From: Microbacterium sp. LWH13-1.2
GTDB lineage: Bacteria; Actinomycetota; Actinomycetes; Actinomycetales; Microbacteriaceae
DNA length: 64,000 bases
NCBI RefSeq assembly: GCF_038397735.1
Contig: NZ_CP151635.1
Coordinates: 1,860,001-1,924,000, forward strand
Direction of reading: 5' to 3'
Part shown: in pieces, positions 11,466-19,917 of the stretch
How the letters are laid out: the number at the start of each line of letters is the position of its first letter
Numbering within the stretch: position 1 is the stretch's first letter
Position numbers and translations under genes: made by a program
Notes under the pieces: generated by a model
Databases searched by the model: none
Seen by the model: the letters and a program-made list of their open reading frames with translations, nothing else
Told to the model about the DNA's origin: nothing

Positions 11466-11950
11466 CAGTCGATCGCCGCGACGCGATCGACGGGAGAGGC
11501 GAAGAAGTTCAGCCGGAACTTGCCGACGCGAAGCTCGGTGCCGTCGACCAGAGCACTGCGGTCGACGCGCTCACCGTTCACATAAGTGCCGTTGAGAGAG
11601 CGCTGGTCGATGATCTCGAAGGTCGAGCCGGTGCGGGTGACCTCGGCGTGACGACGCGAGACGGTGACGTCGTCGAAGAAGATGTCCGCTTCGGGGTGGC
11701 GGCCGACGGTCGTCACGTCCGTGTCGAGCAGGTAACGCGCACCTGCCAGTGCTCCGGAGCGCACCAGGAGCAGTGCGGAACCGGAGGGAAGCGCCGCGAT
11801 GGCGCTCTGTTCCACATCCGTCAGCTCCGCGCCGAAGGGCACGAAGGAAAGGTCCGAGTCATGCCCGAACGTCTGCGTCACGTCGTGCCTCTGCTCGCCG
11901 GCACGATGGATCGCGGCGTCTCCGCCCGATCGGGTTTCGCTGTCTGTCAC
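11465..11950 (-). CDS. garA: FHA-domain protein, GarA/OdhI-like
   Basis: A 161-residue protein with an FHA domain in its second half: GRHPEADIFFDDVTVSRRH (83-101) and RSLNGTYVNGERV (117-129). In Mycobacterium and Corynebacterium this protein is phosphorylated by a Ser/Thr kinase on an N-terminal ETTS motif and then inhibits or releases 2-oxoglutarate dehydrogenase and glutamate metabolism enzymes. Here that site reads DVTQTFGHD, with candidate residues T25 and T27, so the phospho-site is diverged. Start GTG at 11950 has AGGAGG five bases upstream. It is first in the operon with ftsR. Confidence 0.92.
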   Translation of the reverse strand: MTDSETRSGGDAAIHRAGEQRHDVTQTFGHDSDLSFVPFGAELTDVEQSAIAALPSGSALLLVRSGALAGARYLLDTDVTTVGRHPEADIFFDDVTVSRRHAEVTRTGSTFEIIDQRSLNGTYVNGERVDRSALVDGTELRVGKFRLNFFASPVDRVAAID

Positions 11951-12049
11951 TTTGCCCTCCTAGTCCTCCAGACTAACTGATCAGCGACCTCACGCGGGAG
12001 CTCCCTTCACACTCAGCCCTCGCATACCGATGCTTCATAGGCTGGGCAT

Positions 12050-12700
12050 GTGAAAACCACAGCTCGCCGCCTCCCCTCAGCCCCGATCGCTCTCGCCGCA
12101 GCCTTTTTGACAGCGTTCTTGGTGCTGTTCGTGCCGCTCTCCGCCTCAGCGCACGACAGCCTCATCGCGTCGTCTCCTGAGGCTGACAGCACTGTCGACA
12201 CCCTTCCGGCCGAGCTCACCCTCACGTTCAGCGCGAAGCTCATCGACGGCGACGGCGCGACCGAGATCGTGGTGACCGATCCCGCGGGCACCCCTGTCAC
12301 CGATGGCGCGCCGACCCTGAACGGTGCGATCGTCACGCAGCCGCTCGCCTCCGAAGCGCCGGCCGGTGCCTATCACGTGATCTGGAAGGTCGTCTCGAGC
12401 GACGGCCACCCCACCTCCGGCGAATTCGACTTCACCGTCGCGAGCGGGACGGAGAGCATCCCGACCGAGGAGCCGACGGCATCCCCCACGACCGCCGAGC
12501 CGACTCCCGCCGCGACCGCCGGCCCCGGAACGGACATCACGTCCGCACCTGAGGAGAGCGACTCGTCCGCCGCGACGACCATGATCTGGGTGCTCGCGAT
12601 CACCGGTGTGCTCGTGATCGTCGGCATCGTCGTCTGGCTCGTGATCCGCGGTCGCCGCAGCCCCGGTTCGACCGATTCCGACGTCCCCACGGAGCGATAG
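12050..12700 (+). CDS. CopC-domain copper-binding membrane protein
   Basis: A 216-residue exported protein. It has a signal peptide (residues 1-34, ending SASA), after which the mature protein would begin with H35 in AHDSLIASSPEAD, the usual first copper ligand of CopC. The CopC beta-sandwich ends near SSDGHPTSGEFDFTV, where a further His is expected to bind metal. A Thr/Pro-rich linker then leads to one C-terminal transmembrane helix (about 178-200) and a basic tail. Start GTG at 12050. No CopD is adjacent, so the role may be periplasmic copper buffering rather than import. Confidence 0.88.
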   Translation: MKTTARRLPSAPIALAAAFLTAFLVLFVPLSASAHDSLIASSPEADSTVDTLPAELTLTFSAKLIDGDGATEIVVTDPAGTPVTDGAPTLNGAIVTQPLASEAPAGAYHVIWKVVSSDGHPTSGEFDFTVASGTESIPTEEPTASPTTAEPTPAATAGPGTDITSAPEESDSSAATTMIWVLAITGVLVIVGIVVWLVIRGRRSPGSTDSDVPTER

Positions 12701-12709
12701 GCTTAAGGC

Positions 12710-14107
12710 ATGCCACACTACGATGTCGTCATCCTCGGTGCAGGTCCTGGCGGATACGTCGCTGCGGTTCGCAGCGCGCAGCTCGGTCTGTCCACCGCCA
12801 TCATCGAAGAGAAGTACTGGGGTGGTGTGTGCCTCAACGTGGGCTGCATCCCCTCCAAGGCTCTTCTGAAGAACGCGGAGCTCGCGCACACGCTCAACCA
12901 CAAGGCCGACTTCTTCGGCATCTCGGGTGAGTTCACGATCGACTACGGCAAGGCGTTCGATCGCAGCCGCGTCGTCGCCGACGGCCGCGTCAAGGGCATC
13001 CACTTCCTGATGAAGAAGAACAAGGTGACCGAGTACGACGGTCGCGGCACCTTCACCGGGCCGAAGGCGATCTCGGTCGCCAAGGCCGACGGGTCGACCG
13101 AAGAGGTCACCTTCGACAACGCGATCATCGCGACCGGCTCGAAGGTCCGCCTGCTCCCGGGCGTCCAGCTCAGCGACAATGTCGTGACCTATGAGGAGCA
13201 GATCCTCAGCCGCGAGCTGCCGAAGTCGATCGTCATCGTCGGCGCCGGCGCCATCGGCATGGAATTCGCTTACGTGATGACCAACTACGGCGTCAAGGTC
13301 ACGATCATCGAGTTCCTCGACCGCGCTCTCCCCAACGAGGATGCGGACGTGTCGAAGGAGATCGCGAAGCAGTACAAGAACTACGGCGTAGACATCCTCA
13401 CCTCCACCAAGGTCGAGTCCGTCGTCGACAACGGCTCGTCCGTCACCGTCTCGTACACCGGCAAGGACGGGCAGCAGTCGTCGATCGAGGCCGACAAGGT
13501 GCTCATGTCCGTCGGCTTCGCCCCGAACATCGAGGGCTTCGGACTCGAGGCCACCGGTGTGAAGCTCACCGAGCGCGGTGCGATCGACATCGACGACCAC
13601 ATGCGCACCAACGTCGAGGGCATCTACGCGATCGGCGACGTCACCGCCAAGCTGCAGCTCGCGCACGTGGCAGAGGCTCAGGGTGTCGTCGCGGCAGAGA
13701 CCATCGGCGGCGCGGAGACCCAGACCCTCGGCGACTACCGCATGATGCCCCGCGCGACGTTCTGCTCGCCGCAGGTCGCCTCGTTCGGCCTCACCGAGCA
13801 GCAGGCCAAGGACGAAGGGCGCGAGATCAAGGTCGCGACGTTCCCCTTCATGGCGAACGGCAAGGCGCACGGACTCGGCGAGCCCGTCGGCTTCGTCAAG
13901 CTGATCGCCGACGCCGAGCACCTCGAGCTCATCGGCGCCCACATGATCGGCCCCGACGTCTCCGAGCTGCTGCCCGAGCTGACGCTGGCGCAGAAGTGGG
14001 ACCTCACCGCTCTCGAGCTGGCCCGCAACGTGCACACCCACCCGACTCTGTCGGAGGCGCTGCAGGAGGGCTTCCACGGCCTCGCGGGTCACATGATCAA
14101 CTTCTGA
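12710..14107 (+). CDS. lpdA: Dihydrolipoyl dehydrogenase
   Basis: A 465-residue FAD enzyme that reoxidises dihydrolipoamide in the E3 position of 2-oxoacid dehydrogenase complexes. Visible are the FAD-binding [12 protein letters not shown] at the N-terminus, the redox-active disulfide [13 protein letters not shown] (C41, C46), the NAD-binding [11 protein letters not shown], and the catalytic HTHPT near the C-terminus (H444). It lies 10 bp behind the CopC gene with TAAGG before the ATG, and could be read through from it. A hairpin follows. Its closeness to garA, a regulator of 2-oxoglutarate dehydrogenase, is suggestive only. Confidence 0.97.
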   Translation: MPHYDVVILGAGPGGYVAAVRSAQLGLSTAIIEEKYWGGVCLNVGCIPSKALLKNAELAHTLNHKADFFGISGEFTIDYGKAFDRSRVVADGRVKGIHFLMKKNKVTEYDGRGTFTGPKAISVAKADGSTEEVTFDNAIIATGSKVRLLPGVQLSDNVVTYEEQILSRELPKSIVIVGAGAIGMEFAYVMTNYGVKVTIIEFLDRALPNEDADVSKEIAKQYKNYGVDILTSTKVESVVDNGSSVTVSYTGKDGQQSSIEADKVLMSVGFAPNIEGFGLEATGVKLTERGAIDIDDHMRTNVEGIYAIGDVTAKLQLAHVAEAQGVVAAETIGGAETQTLGDYRMMPRATFCSPQVASFGLTEQQAKDEGREIKVATFPFMANGKAHGLGEPVGFVKLIADAEHLELIGAHMIGPDVSELLPELTLAQKWDLTALELARNVHTHPTLSEALQEGFHGLAGHMINF

Positions 14108-14121
14108 TCCCACCCGATCAC

Positions 14122-14162
14122 CACGAAGGCCCGGCACGCTCACGCGTGACCGGGCCTTCGTG
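14122..14162. terminator. Bidirectional hairpin between lpdA and methyltransferase
   Basis: 13-bp stem CACGAAGGCCCGG (14122-14134) pairing with 14150-14162. The 15-nt loop contains a second CACG...CGTG pairing. It lies between convergent stops at 14107 and 14165. Confidence 0.88.
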
Positions 14163-14164
14163 CG

Positions 14165-14884
14165 TCACCGTCCGGCGCGGCCGTTGTGTCTCAGCTCGAG
14201 CCGCGACGGAAGACTGAACCGCACGGTCCATCCGGGCGGCACGATCGACGTCAGCTCCTTCGACGTGTATGAGCGGCGGATGCTGATGAGGCCGTCCTCG
14301 CGGATGAACGATCCTCGCAGGAGCACGCCGGAGACGAGCCAGGTCACCGCGCTGTACAGCATGTACGCGGCCCTGCTTCGGGCGATGTCACGATGCACCA
14401 CGAGCCCGTCTTCGCCGACGAGCCGTCGCGAGTCGAGCAGCAGGCTCTGCAGCTCTTGCGTCGTGAGGTGGTGAAGCAGGTGATTCGAGAAGACCACGTC
14501 GTACTGCTCCCCCTCCGCGACGAGTTCCTCCGACAGAGCGCGGCGGTATCGCACGCCGGATCCCCCGTCCTGAGCGGAGGCCCACCGGATCGCGCGCTCA
14601 TCGGCATCCAGCGCGGTGATCTCGGCGGTCAGTCCGTCGCGCTGGAGCCTCGCCGCGATCATCCGGCAGACGTCGCCGCCGCCGGCTCCGATGTCGAGGA
14701 TGCGGATCGGACCGCGCCGGGCACGGGGGCGGATGTCTCGACGGTAGAACTCCCCCGGGCCCGACACCAGGGCGTTCACGAGGCGGAAGCGCTCGTAGGT
14801 GCGCTCGAGCATGGCGATGTCCGCGTTGGGGTCGTCCATGAGCTCTCGCGCATCGGACGCACGGGTCGAGAGGTCGTGACTCAT
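14165..14884 (-). CDS. Class I SAM-dependent methyltransferase next to type III PKS
   Basis: A 239-residue methyltransferase. The SAM-binding motif I is ILDIGAGGGDVCRM, followed by ITALDADERAIRWA and VVFSNHLLHHL. Its ATG overlaps the PKS stop by four bases (ATGA), so both products act together: it most likely methylates the polyketide product, as SrsB does in the Streptomyces alkylresorcinol pathway (inference). The third gene of that pathway, a flavin monooxygenase (SrsC), is not present next to it. Confidence 0.85.
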   Translation of the reverse strand: MSHDLSTRASDARELMDDPNADIAMLERTYERFRLVNALVSGPGEFYRRDIRPRARRGPIRILDIGAGGGDVCRMIAARLQRDGLTAEITALDADERAIRWASAQDGGSGVRYRRALSEELVAEGEQYDVVFSNHLLHHLTTQELQSLLLDSRRLVGEDGLVVHRDIARSRAAYMLYSAVTWLVSGVLLRGSFIREDGLISIRRSYTSKELTSIVPPGWTVRFSLPSRLELRHNGRAGR

Positions 14885-16044
14885 GCGACGCCGACGGCGA
14901 CCGTCATCAGGGCGCTCTCGGCCGTCAGCCCCGGCCCGAAGGCCATCGCCGCGACGCGCGACCCGTCGGCGGCGCCGTCGTCGAGGATGCGCTTGATGAC
15001 GAAGAGGATCGTCGCACTCGACATGTTGCCGTTCACCCGCAGCGTCTCGCGCGCGGGATGCAGCTGAGCATCCGAGAGATTCAGTCGCTCCTGCACCCGA
15101 TCGAGGATGCTCCGGCCACCGGGATGGATGGCCCAGTGCTCGACGCGGTCTCCGACGCGCCCCTCGTCGAAGGCCTCGGCCAGCTCGCCTTCGCGCGCAT
15201 AGAGTGGGCGGATCGCCCCGACGATGGTCTCGCCGATGATCTGCGGAACCCTGGTCGACAGGATCATCTCGAAGCCGTGGTCACCGATCGTCCATGCCAT
15301 GTCCTGCTCGCCCTCTGCGGCGATGGCCGTATGGAAGCCGTCGAGACGGACCCCGGGAGTCGGCGTGGGAAGATCACGGGCCGTGACGATGCCCGCGGCC
15401 GCTCCGTCGGCGAAGAGGGAGTTGGCGACGATGAGGTCAGGGTCCTCGGTCGATCTCAGGTGCACCGTGCACAGCTCGACACTGACGACCAGCACTACGG
15501 CGTCGGGGTCGGCCGCGCAGAACTGGCTCGCGGCGCGGAGCGCCGGCATCGAGGCGTAGCAGCCCATGAAGCCCAGGTGATAGCGCTGCACGCTGTCAGG
15601 GAGCCCGAGCCCCCGCACGATCTCGTACTCCGGGCCGGGGGCATGGAATCCCGTGCACGATGCCGTGATGACGTGCGTGACGTCGGCGGCGGACACGTCG
15701 GGGTCGGCGTCGAGGGCGCGACGCGCGACCTCGACGAAGAGACGCGACGCCTCCCTCACGTAGAGGTCGTTGCGTGCCTTGGTGCCGGGTGAGCGGAGAA
15801 GGTTGTTCTCCCGCTCGAAGAAGAGCGGCTCGCCGGGCTGCGGATGTGACGAGAACTCGTCGATGACCGTGTGCCGCGTGTCGATACCCGAGCCGTTGAA
15901 GGACGCGCCGATGATCCGCTGCGCGAGCCTTCCGACATCCGGCTGCGACGCGAAGATGTCGCGCACCTCGTTCTGCTCGAGGACGGTGTCGGGAACGATC
16001 GTCTGCAGCGAGCGGAGGACGGCGGAACGACTCATGTCAGTCAC
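14881..16044 (-). CDS. Type III polyketide synthase (chalcone/alkylresorcinol synthase family)
   Basis: A 387-residue ketosynthase homodimer type. The catalytic triad is complete: C162 in GFMGCYAS, H307 in AIHPGG and N340 in NGNMSSA. It would extend a CoA starter with malonyl units and cyclise the chain; long-chain resorcinols or pyrones are typical bacterial products, but the starter cannot be read from sequence. Start is GTG at 16044, with an ATG three codons later (16035) as an alternative; the ribosome binding site is weak. It is co-directional with the CYTH gene 45 bp upstream and overlaps the methyltransferase downstream. Confidence 0.93.
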   Translation of the reverse strand: MTDMSRSAVLRSLQTIVPDTVLEQNEVRDIFASQPDVGRLAQRIIGASFNGSGIDTRHTVIDEFSSHPQPGEPLFFERENNLLRSPGTKARNDLYVREASRLFVEVARRALDADPDVSAADVTHVITASCTGFHAPGPEYEIVRGLGLPDSVQRYHLGFMGCYASMPALRAASQFCAADPDAVVLVVSVELCTVHLRSTEDPDLIVANSLFADGAAAGIVTARDLPTPTPGVRLDGFHTAIAAEGEQDMAWTIGDHGFEMILSTRVPQIIGETIVGAIRPLYAREGELAEAFDEGRVGDRVEHWAIHPGGRSILDRVQERLNLSDAQLHPARETLRVNGNMSSATILFVIKRILDDGAADGSRVAAMAFGPGLTAESALMTVAVGVA

Positions 16045-16089
16045 TCAAGCACCACCGCGCATCGAGACGGAAGGGGCTTGCGCCGCGTG

Positions 16090-16740
16090 TCAGAAACCGA
16101 GAGCACGGGCGAGCTTCGAGCCGGATGCCGCGTCACGACCGCCGACGGCGAAGATCGCCCTCTCGACGGCATCGAACAGGGCCTCGCGCCCTGCTGCATC
16201 CGCCGGAGCGGCGGGGCCGAGTTCGAACTCCCACTCACGCCACTCGCGCAGGACGTCCTGCCGGAGGTCGGTCGCGCGGACCCGATCGTCGACGAACTCG
16301 GCGATCACGCCGTCTGCACCCGAGAGCAGATAGGCGGTGCGGCTGTTCTCGATGCGCGCGAGCGGCGTCAGTCGCCCCGTCGTCCATCGGGAGAGGGTGT
16401 CGGTCACCGCATCCGGGATGCTGTCGTCGTCGCCGTCGCCCAGAGGCCAGCCGATCTCGAGACGCCCGTCGCCTTCGCGGGGCCCTTTGATGTGCCATCC
16501 GGCATCCGGGCCGCCGGTGCGGCGACGAAGCGCCACTCCGGCACGCGAGAGCTCGGCGTCATCGGTGTCGAGATAGCGGGCGTCGAGCTCGCGCACCTCG
16601 CCCTCTGACACGGCGTCGACACCGGGCAGTCCGTCCCACTCGGGGAGGGGCGTGCCCTCGTCGACGTCGTACTTGCGCTCGACCTCGACGACCCTGGTCG
16701 GCTCGGAGCCGGACTGCGAAGGAGTGCCGCTCTCAGTCAT
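16090..16740 (-). CDS. CYTH-domain protein
   Basis: A 216-residue protein of the CYTH (adenylate cyclase class IV / thiamine triphosphatase / inorganic triphosphatase) fold. The signature ExExK appears as VEVERKYDV near the N-terminus, followed by alternating charged strands that line the tunnel: ARYLDTDDAEL, GVALRRR, GWHIKGP, VIAEFVDDRV and EWEFEL. A metal-dependent triphosphate hydrolase activity is the best guess; no second domain (such as CHAD) is attached. It overlaps the small gene upstream by eight bases. Confidence 0.85.
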   Translation of the reverse strand: MTESGTPSQSGSEPTRVVEVERKYDVDEGTPLPEWDGLPGVDAVSEGEVRELDARYLDTDDAELSRAGVALRRRTGGPDAGWHIKGPREGDGRLEIGWPLGDGDDDSIPDAVTDTLSRWTTGRLTPLARIENSRTAYLLSGADGVIAEFVDDRVRATDLRQDVLREWREWEFELGPAAPADAAGREALFDAVERAIFAVGGRDAASGSKLARALGF

Positions 16741-16945
16741 CCGTGAGCGTGAGGTCCTCGAGGGACTCGTCGAACCAGTAGTCGATCTCGGTGGGCCCGT
16801 CGGCGTCGCCGGTGTTCTGCTCCTCGCCGCGTCGGTTGTACACCACCTGGGTCTCGCTGTAGGGGACGATCAGCTTGTCGTCCGCGTCGCCGAGAGGAAT
16901 GATCTGCCCGTCGAGCGGGCCGCCGTGAAGTCGTGCGAGTGCCAT
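16733..16945 (-). CDS. Small conserved-looking hypothetical protein
   Basis: A 70-residue acidic protein (pI low, C-terminus DESLEDLTLTDD) with an N-terminal ARLHGGPLDGQIIPLGD segment that looks like a small beta-strand fold. It overlaps the CYTH start by eight bases, so it is probably translated with it. GGTGAG lies upstream of the ATG. Family not recognised. Confidence 0.7.
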   Translation of the reverse strand: MALARLHGGPLDGQIIPLGDADDKLIVPYSETQVVYNRRGEEQNTGDADGPTEIDYWFDESLEDLTLTDD

Positions 16946-16980
16946 GTGCTCACCCTATCCCCGTCATCGCGGATGAGGGG

Positions 16981-17451
16981 TCATCCCGCGAGTATGCCCA
17001 GGAGCGCGCCGAGGATCATCCACGGCCCGAAGGCGATGCGCGTGGATCGGTCGGCCGCGTGCGATGCCATCAGCGCCAGCGCGTACAGCGCTCCGAGGAC
17101 GAAGGCCGATGCCGCGCCCACGGCGAGCGCCTGCCAGCTGTGCCATCCGAGCAGCAGACCGATCGCGGCGGCGAGCTTCACATCTCCCCCGCCCATCCCC
17201 TCTCGGCCGAGCAGACGGAGCATCGCGTAGAAACCGCCGAGGATCAGCATGCCGAGCGCACCTCTTGTCAGCGCGCCGCCATCACCGGACATCAGGGCAT
17301 CGACCGCACTGAGCACGAGGAGAGCGGCGAGGGTAGGCAGGACGATCCGGTCCGGCAGCCGATGGGTGCGGATGTCGATCACGACGAGTCGGCAGCCGAT
17401 TACGAACAGCAGCAGGTGGACGGTCACGACGAGCACGCTGCGGAGATCCAT
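16981..17451 (-). CDS. Prepilin peptidase, short A24 type
   Basis: A 156-residue integral membrane aspartyl protease with about five hydrophobic segments. The two A24 acidic sites are VIDIRTHRLPD near residue 25 and GMGGGDVKLAAAIG near residue 93 (GxGD motif). It lacks the N-terminal methyltransferase domain of full PilD enzymes, which is normal for the short Flp/Tad-type peptidases. No pilin or Tad genes lie in the window, so its substrate is elsewhere. Confidence 0.88.
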   Translation of the reverse strand: MDLRSVLVVTVHLLLFVIGCRLVVIDIRTHRLPDRIVLPTLAALLVLSAVDALMSGDGGALTRGALGMLILGGFYAMLRLLGREGMGGGDVKLAAAIGLLLGWHSWQALAVGAASAFVLGALYALALMASHAADRSTRIAFGPWMILGALLGILAG

Positions 17452-17558
17452 GCCGGAAGGCTAGGAGAAGACGGATGCCGTCCCCGGGCCGGGTGTGGAT
17501 AACCCCCTGCCCCCATGTCGGAGGTTCGAACTATCGTGATCATCTCCAGTTGCTTTAT

Positions 17559-17574
17559 TAGTACATATCTTCGA
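17559..17574 (+). promoter_or_regulatory. Candidate LexA (SOS) box before the mutasome cassette
   Basis: TAGTAC-ATAT-CTTCGA matches the actinobacterial SOS consensus TCGAAC-N4-GTTCGA at 9 of 12 defined positions and ends 10 bp before the ATG at 17585. A second half-site-like TCGAAC lies at 17526-17531. The match is degenerate, so the call rests on position and on a similar box before the HNH gene at 39.6 kb. Confidence 0.5.
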
Positions 17575-17584
17575 GGATGGATTC

Positions 17585-18382
17585 ATGGGGATCGGGCTCG
17601 ATGCGGTGACCGCGCTCTCTCCGGCTGGCGACTCCCGCGCCGGAGAGGTGCTTCGGCTGCGCCGGGAGATCAGCCGCATGCAGCGCAGACGCAGCGAGCA
17701 TCCGCTGCTGCCCCTCGATCCGGCCTTCTCCTCCCTGCTTCCCGAAGAGGGGCTGCAGACCGGCACGGCCTATACCGTCTCCCCCTCGCCCAGCCTCGTC
17801 CTCGCCCTGCTCGCCGCCGCGTCGAGCAAAGGGCTCTGGTGCGCCGTGGTCGGCATGCCCACGCTGGGGGTCGAGGCTGCAGCCGCCTTCGGCATCGAAC
17901 TCGCCCGGTTGATCCTCGTCCCCGAGCCGGGAGACCGCTGGCTCGCCGCGACCTCCGCACTCGCCGAGGTCGTGCCGCTGATCGCCGTGCAGCCGGGCAG
18001 CCGGGCACGTGATGCCGATGTGTCACGACTGAGCGCACGACTCCGCGACCGTGGGAGCACGCTCCTGGTCACCGAGTCGACAGCGGCCGGCGCCTGGCCG
18101 CAGAGCGAGGGTTCCATCCGGCTGCACGACCAGCACTGGCTCGGGGTCGGCGAGGGATGGGGGCTGATCGAGGGATCGACGGCGACCGTGACCGCGAGGA
18201 CGAGGCACAGCCCACTGTCCTCGAGCGTCCGTGTGCGCCTTCCCGGAACCCACGGAGCGGTCGAGGAGCTGCCGGCCGAGGAGAGCGTCGGAGAGATCAC
18301 GGCCGAGCCGACCACGCTGCACGGCCTGCGCGGCGGAGCCGGCACCCCGCGCGAGTACCCGCCCCTGGCGGTGGCCGGATGA
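17585..18382 (+). CDS. ImuA-like protein of the ImuA/ImuB/DnaE2 cassette
   Basis: A 265-residue protein first in a three-gene operon. It has a RecA-like organisation: an N-terminal helical lead (EVLRLRREISRMQRRR), then LVLALLAAASSKGLWCAVVG and FGIELARLILVPEPG, but no intact Walker A. In other bacteria ImuA' or ImuA partners ImuB and DnaE2 in damage-induced mutagenesis; assignment here leans strongly on operon position. GAGG (17574-17577) precedes the ATG. Its stop overlaps the imuB start (ATGA). Confidence 0.75.
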   Translation: MGIGLDAVTALSPAGDSRAGEVLRLRREISRMQRRRSEHPLLPLDPAFSSLLPEEGLQTGTAYTVSPSPSLVLALLAAASSKGLWCAVVGMPTLGVEAAAAFGIELARLILVPEPGDRWLAATSALAEVVPLIAVQPGSRARDADVSRLSARLRDRGSTLLVTESTAAGAWPQSEGSIRLHDQHWLGVGEGWGLIEGSTATVTARTRHSPLSSSVRVRLPGTHGAVEELPAEESVGEITAEPTTLHGLRGGAGTPREYPPLAVAG

Positions 18383-19917
18383 CCTCGCCTCTCCGTGTCC
18401 TGGTCCTGTGGTTCCCCGACTGGCCGTTGCGAGCCGCTCTGGGCGGACCCCCGCCGCATGCGCCGACAGCCCTGGTGCAGGCGAACACCGTCATCGCCTG
18501 CACCGCATCGGCCAGAGAGCACGGTGTACGCGCAGGTCAGCGTCGCCGCGTCGCGCAGGGACACATCTCGTCGCTGCGCGTGCTTCCCCACGATGCCGCC
18601 CGAGACGAGCGGGCCTTCCTGCCGGTGCTGCAGATCATCGAGAAGCACGCCCCCGGTGCGGCTCTGCTGCGTCCGGGGCTCGCGGCGGTGCGCGCTCGGG
18701 GCATCTCCCGGTACCACGACGGTGAAGCCGAAGCCGGTCGGGCGCTGATCGACGTCCTCGCCGACGCCGGCTTCCCCGAGGTTCGAGTCGGCATCGCCGA
18801 CGGACCCTTCACGGCAGAACTCGCCGCCAGGGGGCGCACACCCTGCACCGTCGTGCCCGCGGGGCATGCGAAGGACTTCCTCGACCCGCTGCCCGTGAGC
18901 GTGCTGCGCGACGAACAGCTCACCGGTCTTCTGATCCGGCTGGGGGTGCGAACGCTCGGCGAGTTCGCCGGCCTCGACGAGATCGAGGTGCGTGATCGCT
19001 TCGGCGAGCGCGGCGCCCGCCTGCACGCCCTCGCCGCCGGAGCGGACTCCCGCGCCGTGGTGCCGCGTCCGCCCGACCCAGAGCTCGTGCGCTCCGTCGA
19101 GTTCGAGCCTGCTCTGGCCGGGGCCGACCAGGTGGCATTCGCGGTCCGGCAGACGGCAGATGCGGTGATGCTCGGTCTCGGCGACGCATCGGTCGTGTGC
19201 ACCGAGGTGCGCATCGACCTGATCGACGACAACGGCACGGTGTTCTCCCGCCCCTGGCTGCACCCGACCTGCTTCGATGCGGCCGACCTCGTAGACAGGG
19301 TGCGCTGGCAGCTCGAAGCTCTGGGGGCGGAGTCCGCCAAAGAGCCGATCGACGAGGCGCGGGCTTTCGGCGGCATCGAACTGGTGCGGATCGTCCCCGT
19401 GGCCGTCGATGATGCCGCACACCACCAGCCGGGCCTCTTCGGCTCAGGAACTGATGAGCGCCTGCACCACGCCATCTCCCGTGTGCAGACGATGCTCGGC
19501 CACGAGGGCGTCGTCACCGCAGCGCTCTCCGGCGGGCGCTGGCTCGCCGACCGACAGGTGCTCACGCCCTGGGGAGAACGCGCGGTCGCACCCCGAGACC
19601 CCGGCCGCCCCTGGCCGGGGAGCCTTCCGGATCCGCTTCCCGCCGAGGTGTTCCGACCGCCTCGGCCGATCGGAGTGCTCGCTCCCGACGGCGCGACGGT
19701 CCTCGTCGACGAGCGAGGGGCGCTCTCCGCGGCGCCGACCCGCATCGACGGTGACGATGTGCAGGCATGGGCGGGCCCGTGGCCCATCCACGAGCGCCGA
19801 TGGGACGCCACCGGCGGCAAGCGAGGACACCGCCTGCAGATCATCGACGATCATGATCGCGCCTGGTTGGTCTTCTGCACAGGCGATCGCTGGTGGGCCG
19901 AGGGGAGGTATCGCTGA
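18379..19917 (+). CDS. imuB: ImuB, catalytically inactive Y-family polymerase
   Basis: A 512-residue Y-family polymerase relative. The N-terminus reads RVLVLWFPDWPLRAAL, in which the usual metal-binding DMD-type motif of active Y-family enzymes is replaced, as is typical for ImuB, the hub of the mutasome. A beta-clamp-binding QPGLF is at residues 350-354. It would bring DnaE2 to the sliding clamp at DNA lesions (family knowledge). Start ATG at 18379 overlaps the imuA-like stop, and its own stop shares a base with the dnaE2 ATG. Confidence 0.9.
   Translation: MTSPLRVLVLWFPDWPLRAALGGPPPHAPTALVQANTVIACTASAREHGVRAGQRRRVAQGHISSLRVLPHDAARDERAFLPVLQIIEKHAPGAALLRPGLAAVRARGISRYHDGEAEAGRALIDVLADAGFPEVRVGIADGPFTAELAARGRTPCTVVPAGHAKDFLDPLPVSVLRDEQLTGLLIRLGVRTLGEFAGLDEIEVRDRFGERGARLHALAAGADSRAVVPRPPDPELVRSVEFEPALAGADQVAFAVRQTADAVMLGLGDASVVCTEVRIDLIDDNGTVFSRPWLHPTCFDAADLVDRVRWQLEALGAESAKEPIDEARAFGGIELVRIVPVAVDDAAHHQPGLFGSGTDERLHHAISRVQTMLGHEGVVTAALSGGRWLADRQVLTPWGERAVAPRDPGRPWPGSLPDPLPAEVFRPPRPIGVLAPDGATVLVDERGALSAAPTRIDGDDVQAWAGPWPIHERRWDATGGKRGHRLQIIDDHDRAWLVFCTGDRWWAEGRYR

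Noticed and set aside
12146..14143. A 665-codon open frame on the minus strand
   Set aside because: Antisense to CopC and lpdA, both of which have clear motifs. High GC keeps the opposite strand free of stops.
17459..17544. A perfect SOS box at the TCGAAC around 17526
   Set aside because: The right half reads GTGATC instead of GTTCGA, so it is at best a half-site; the box at 17559-17574 is better placed and matches in both halves.
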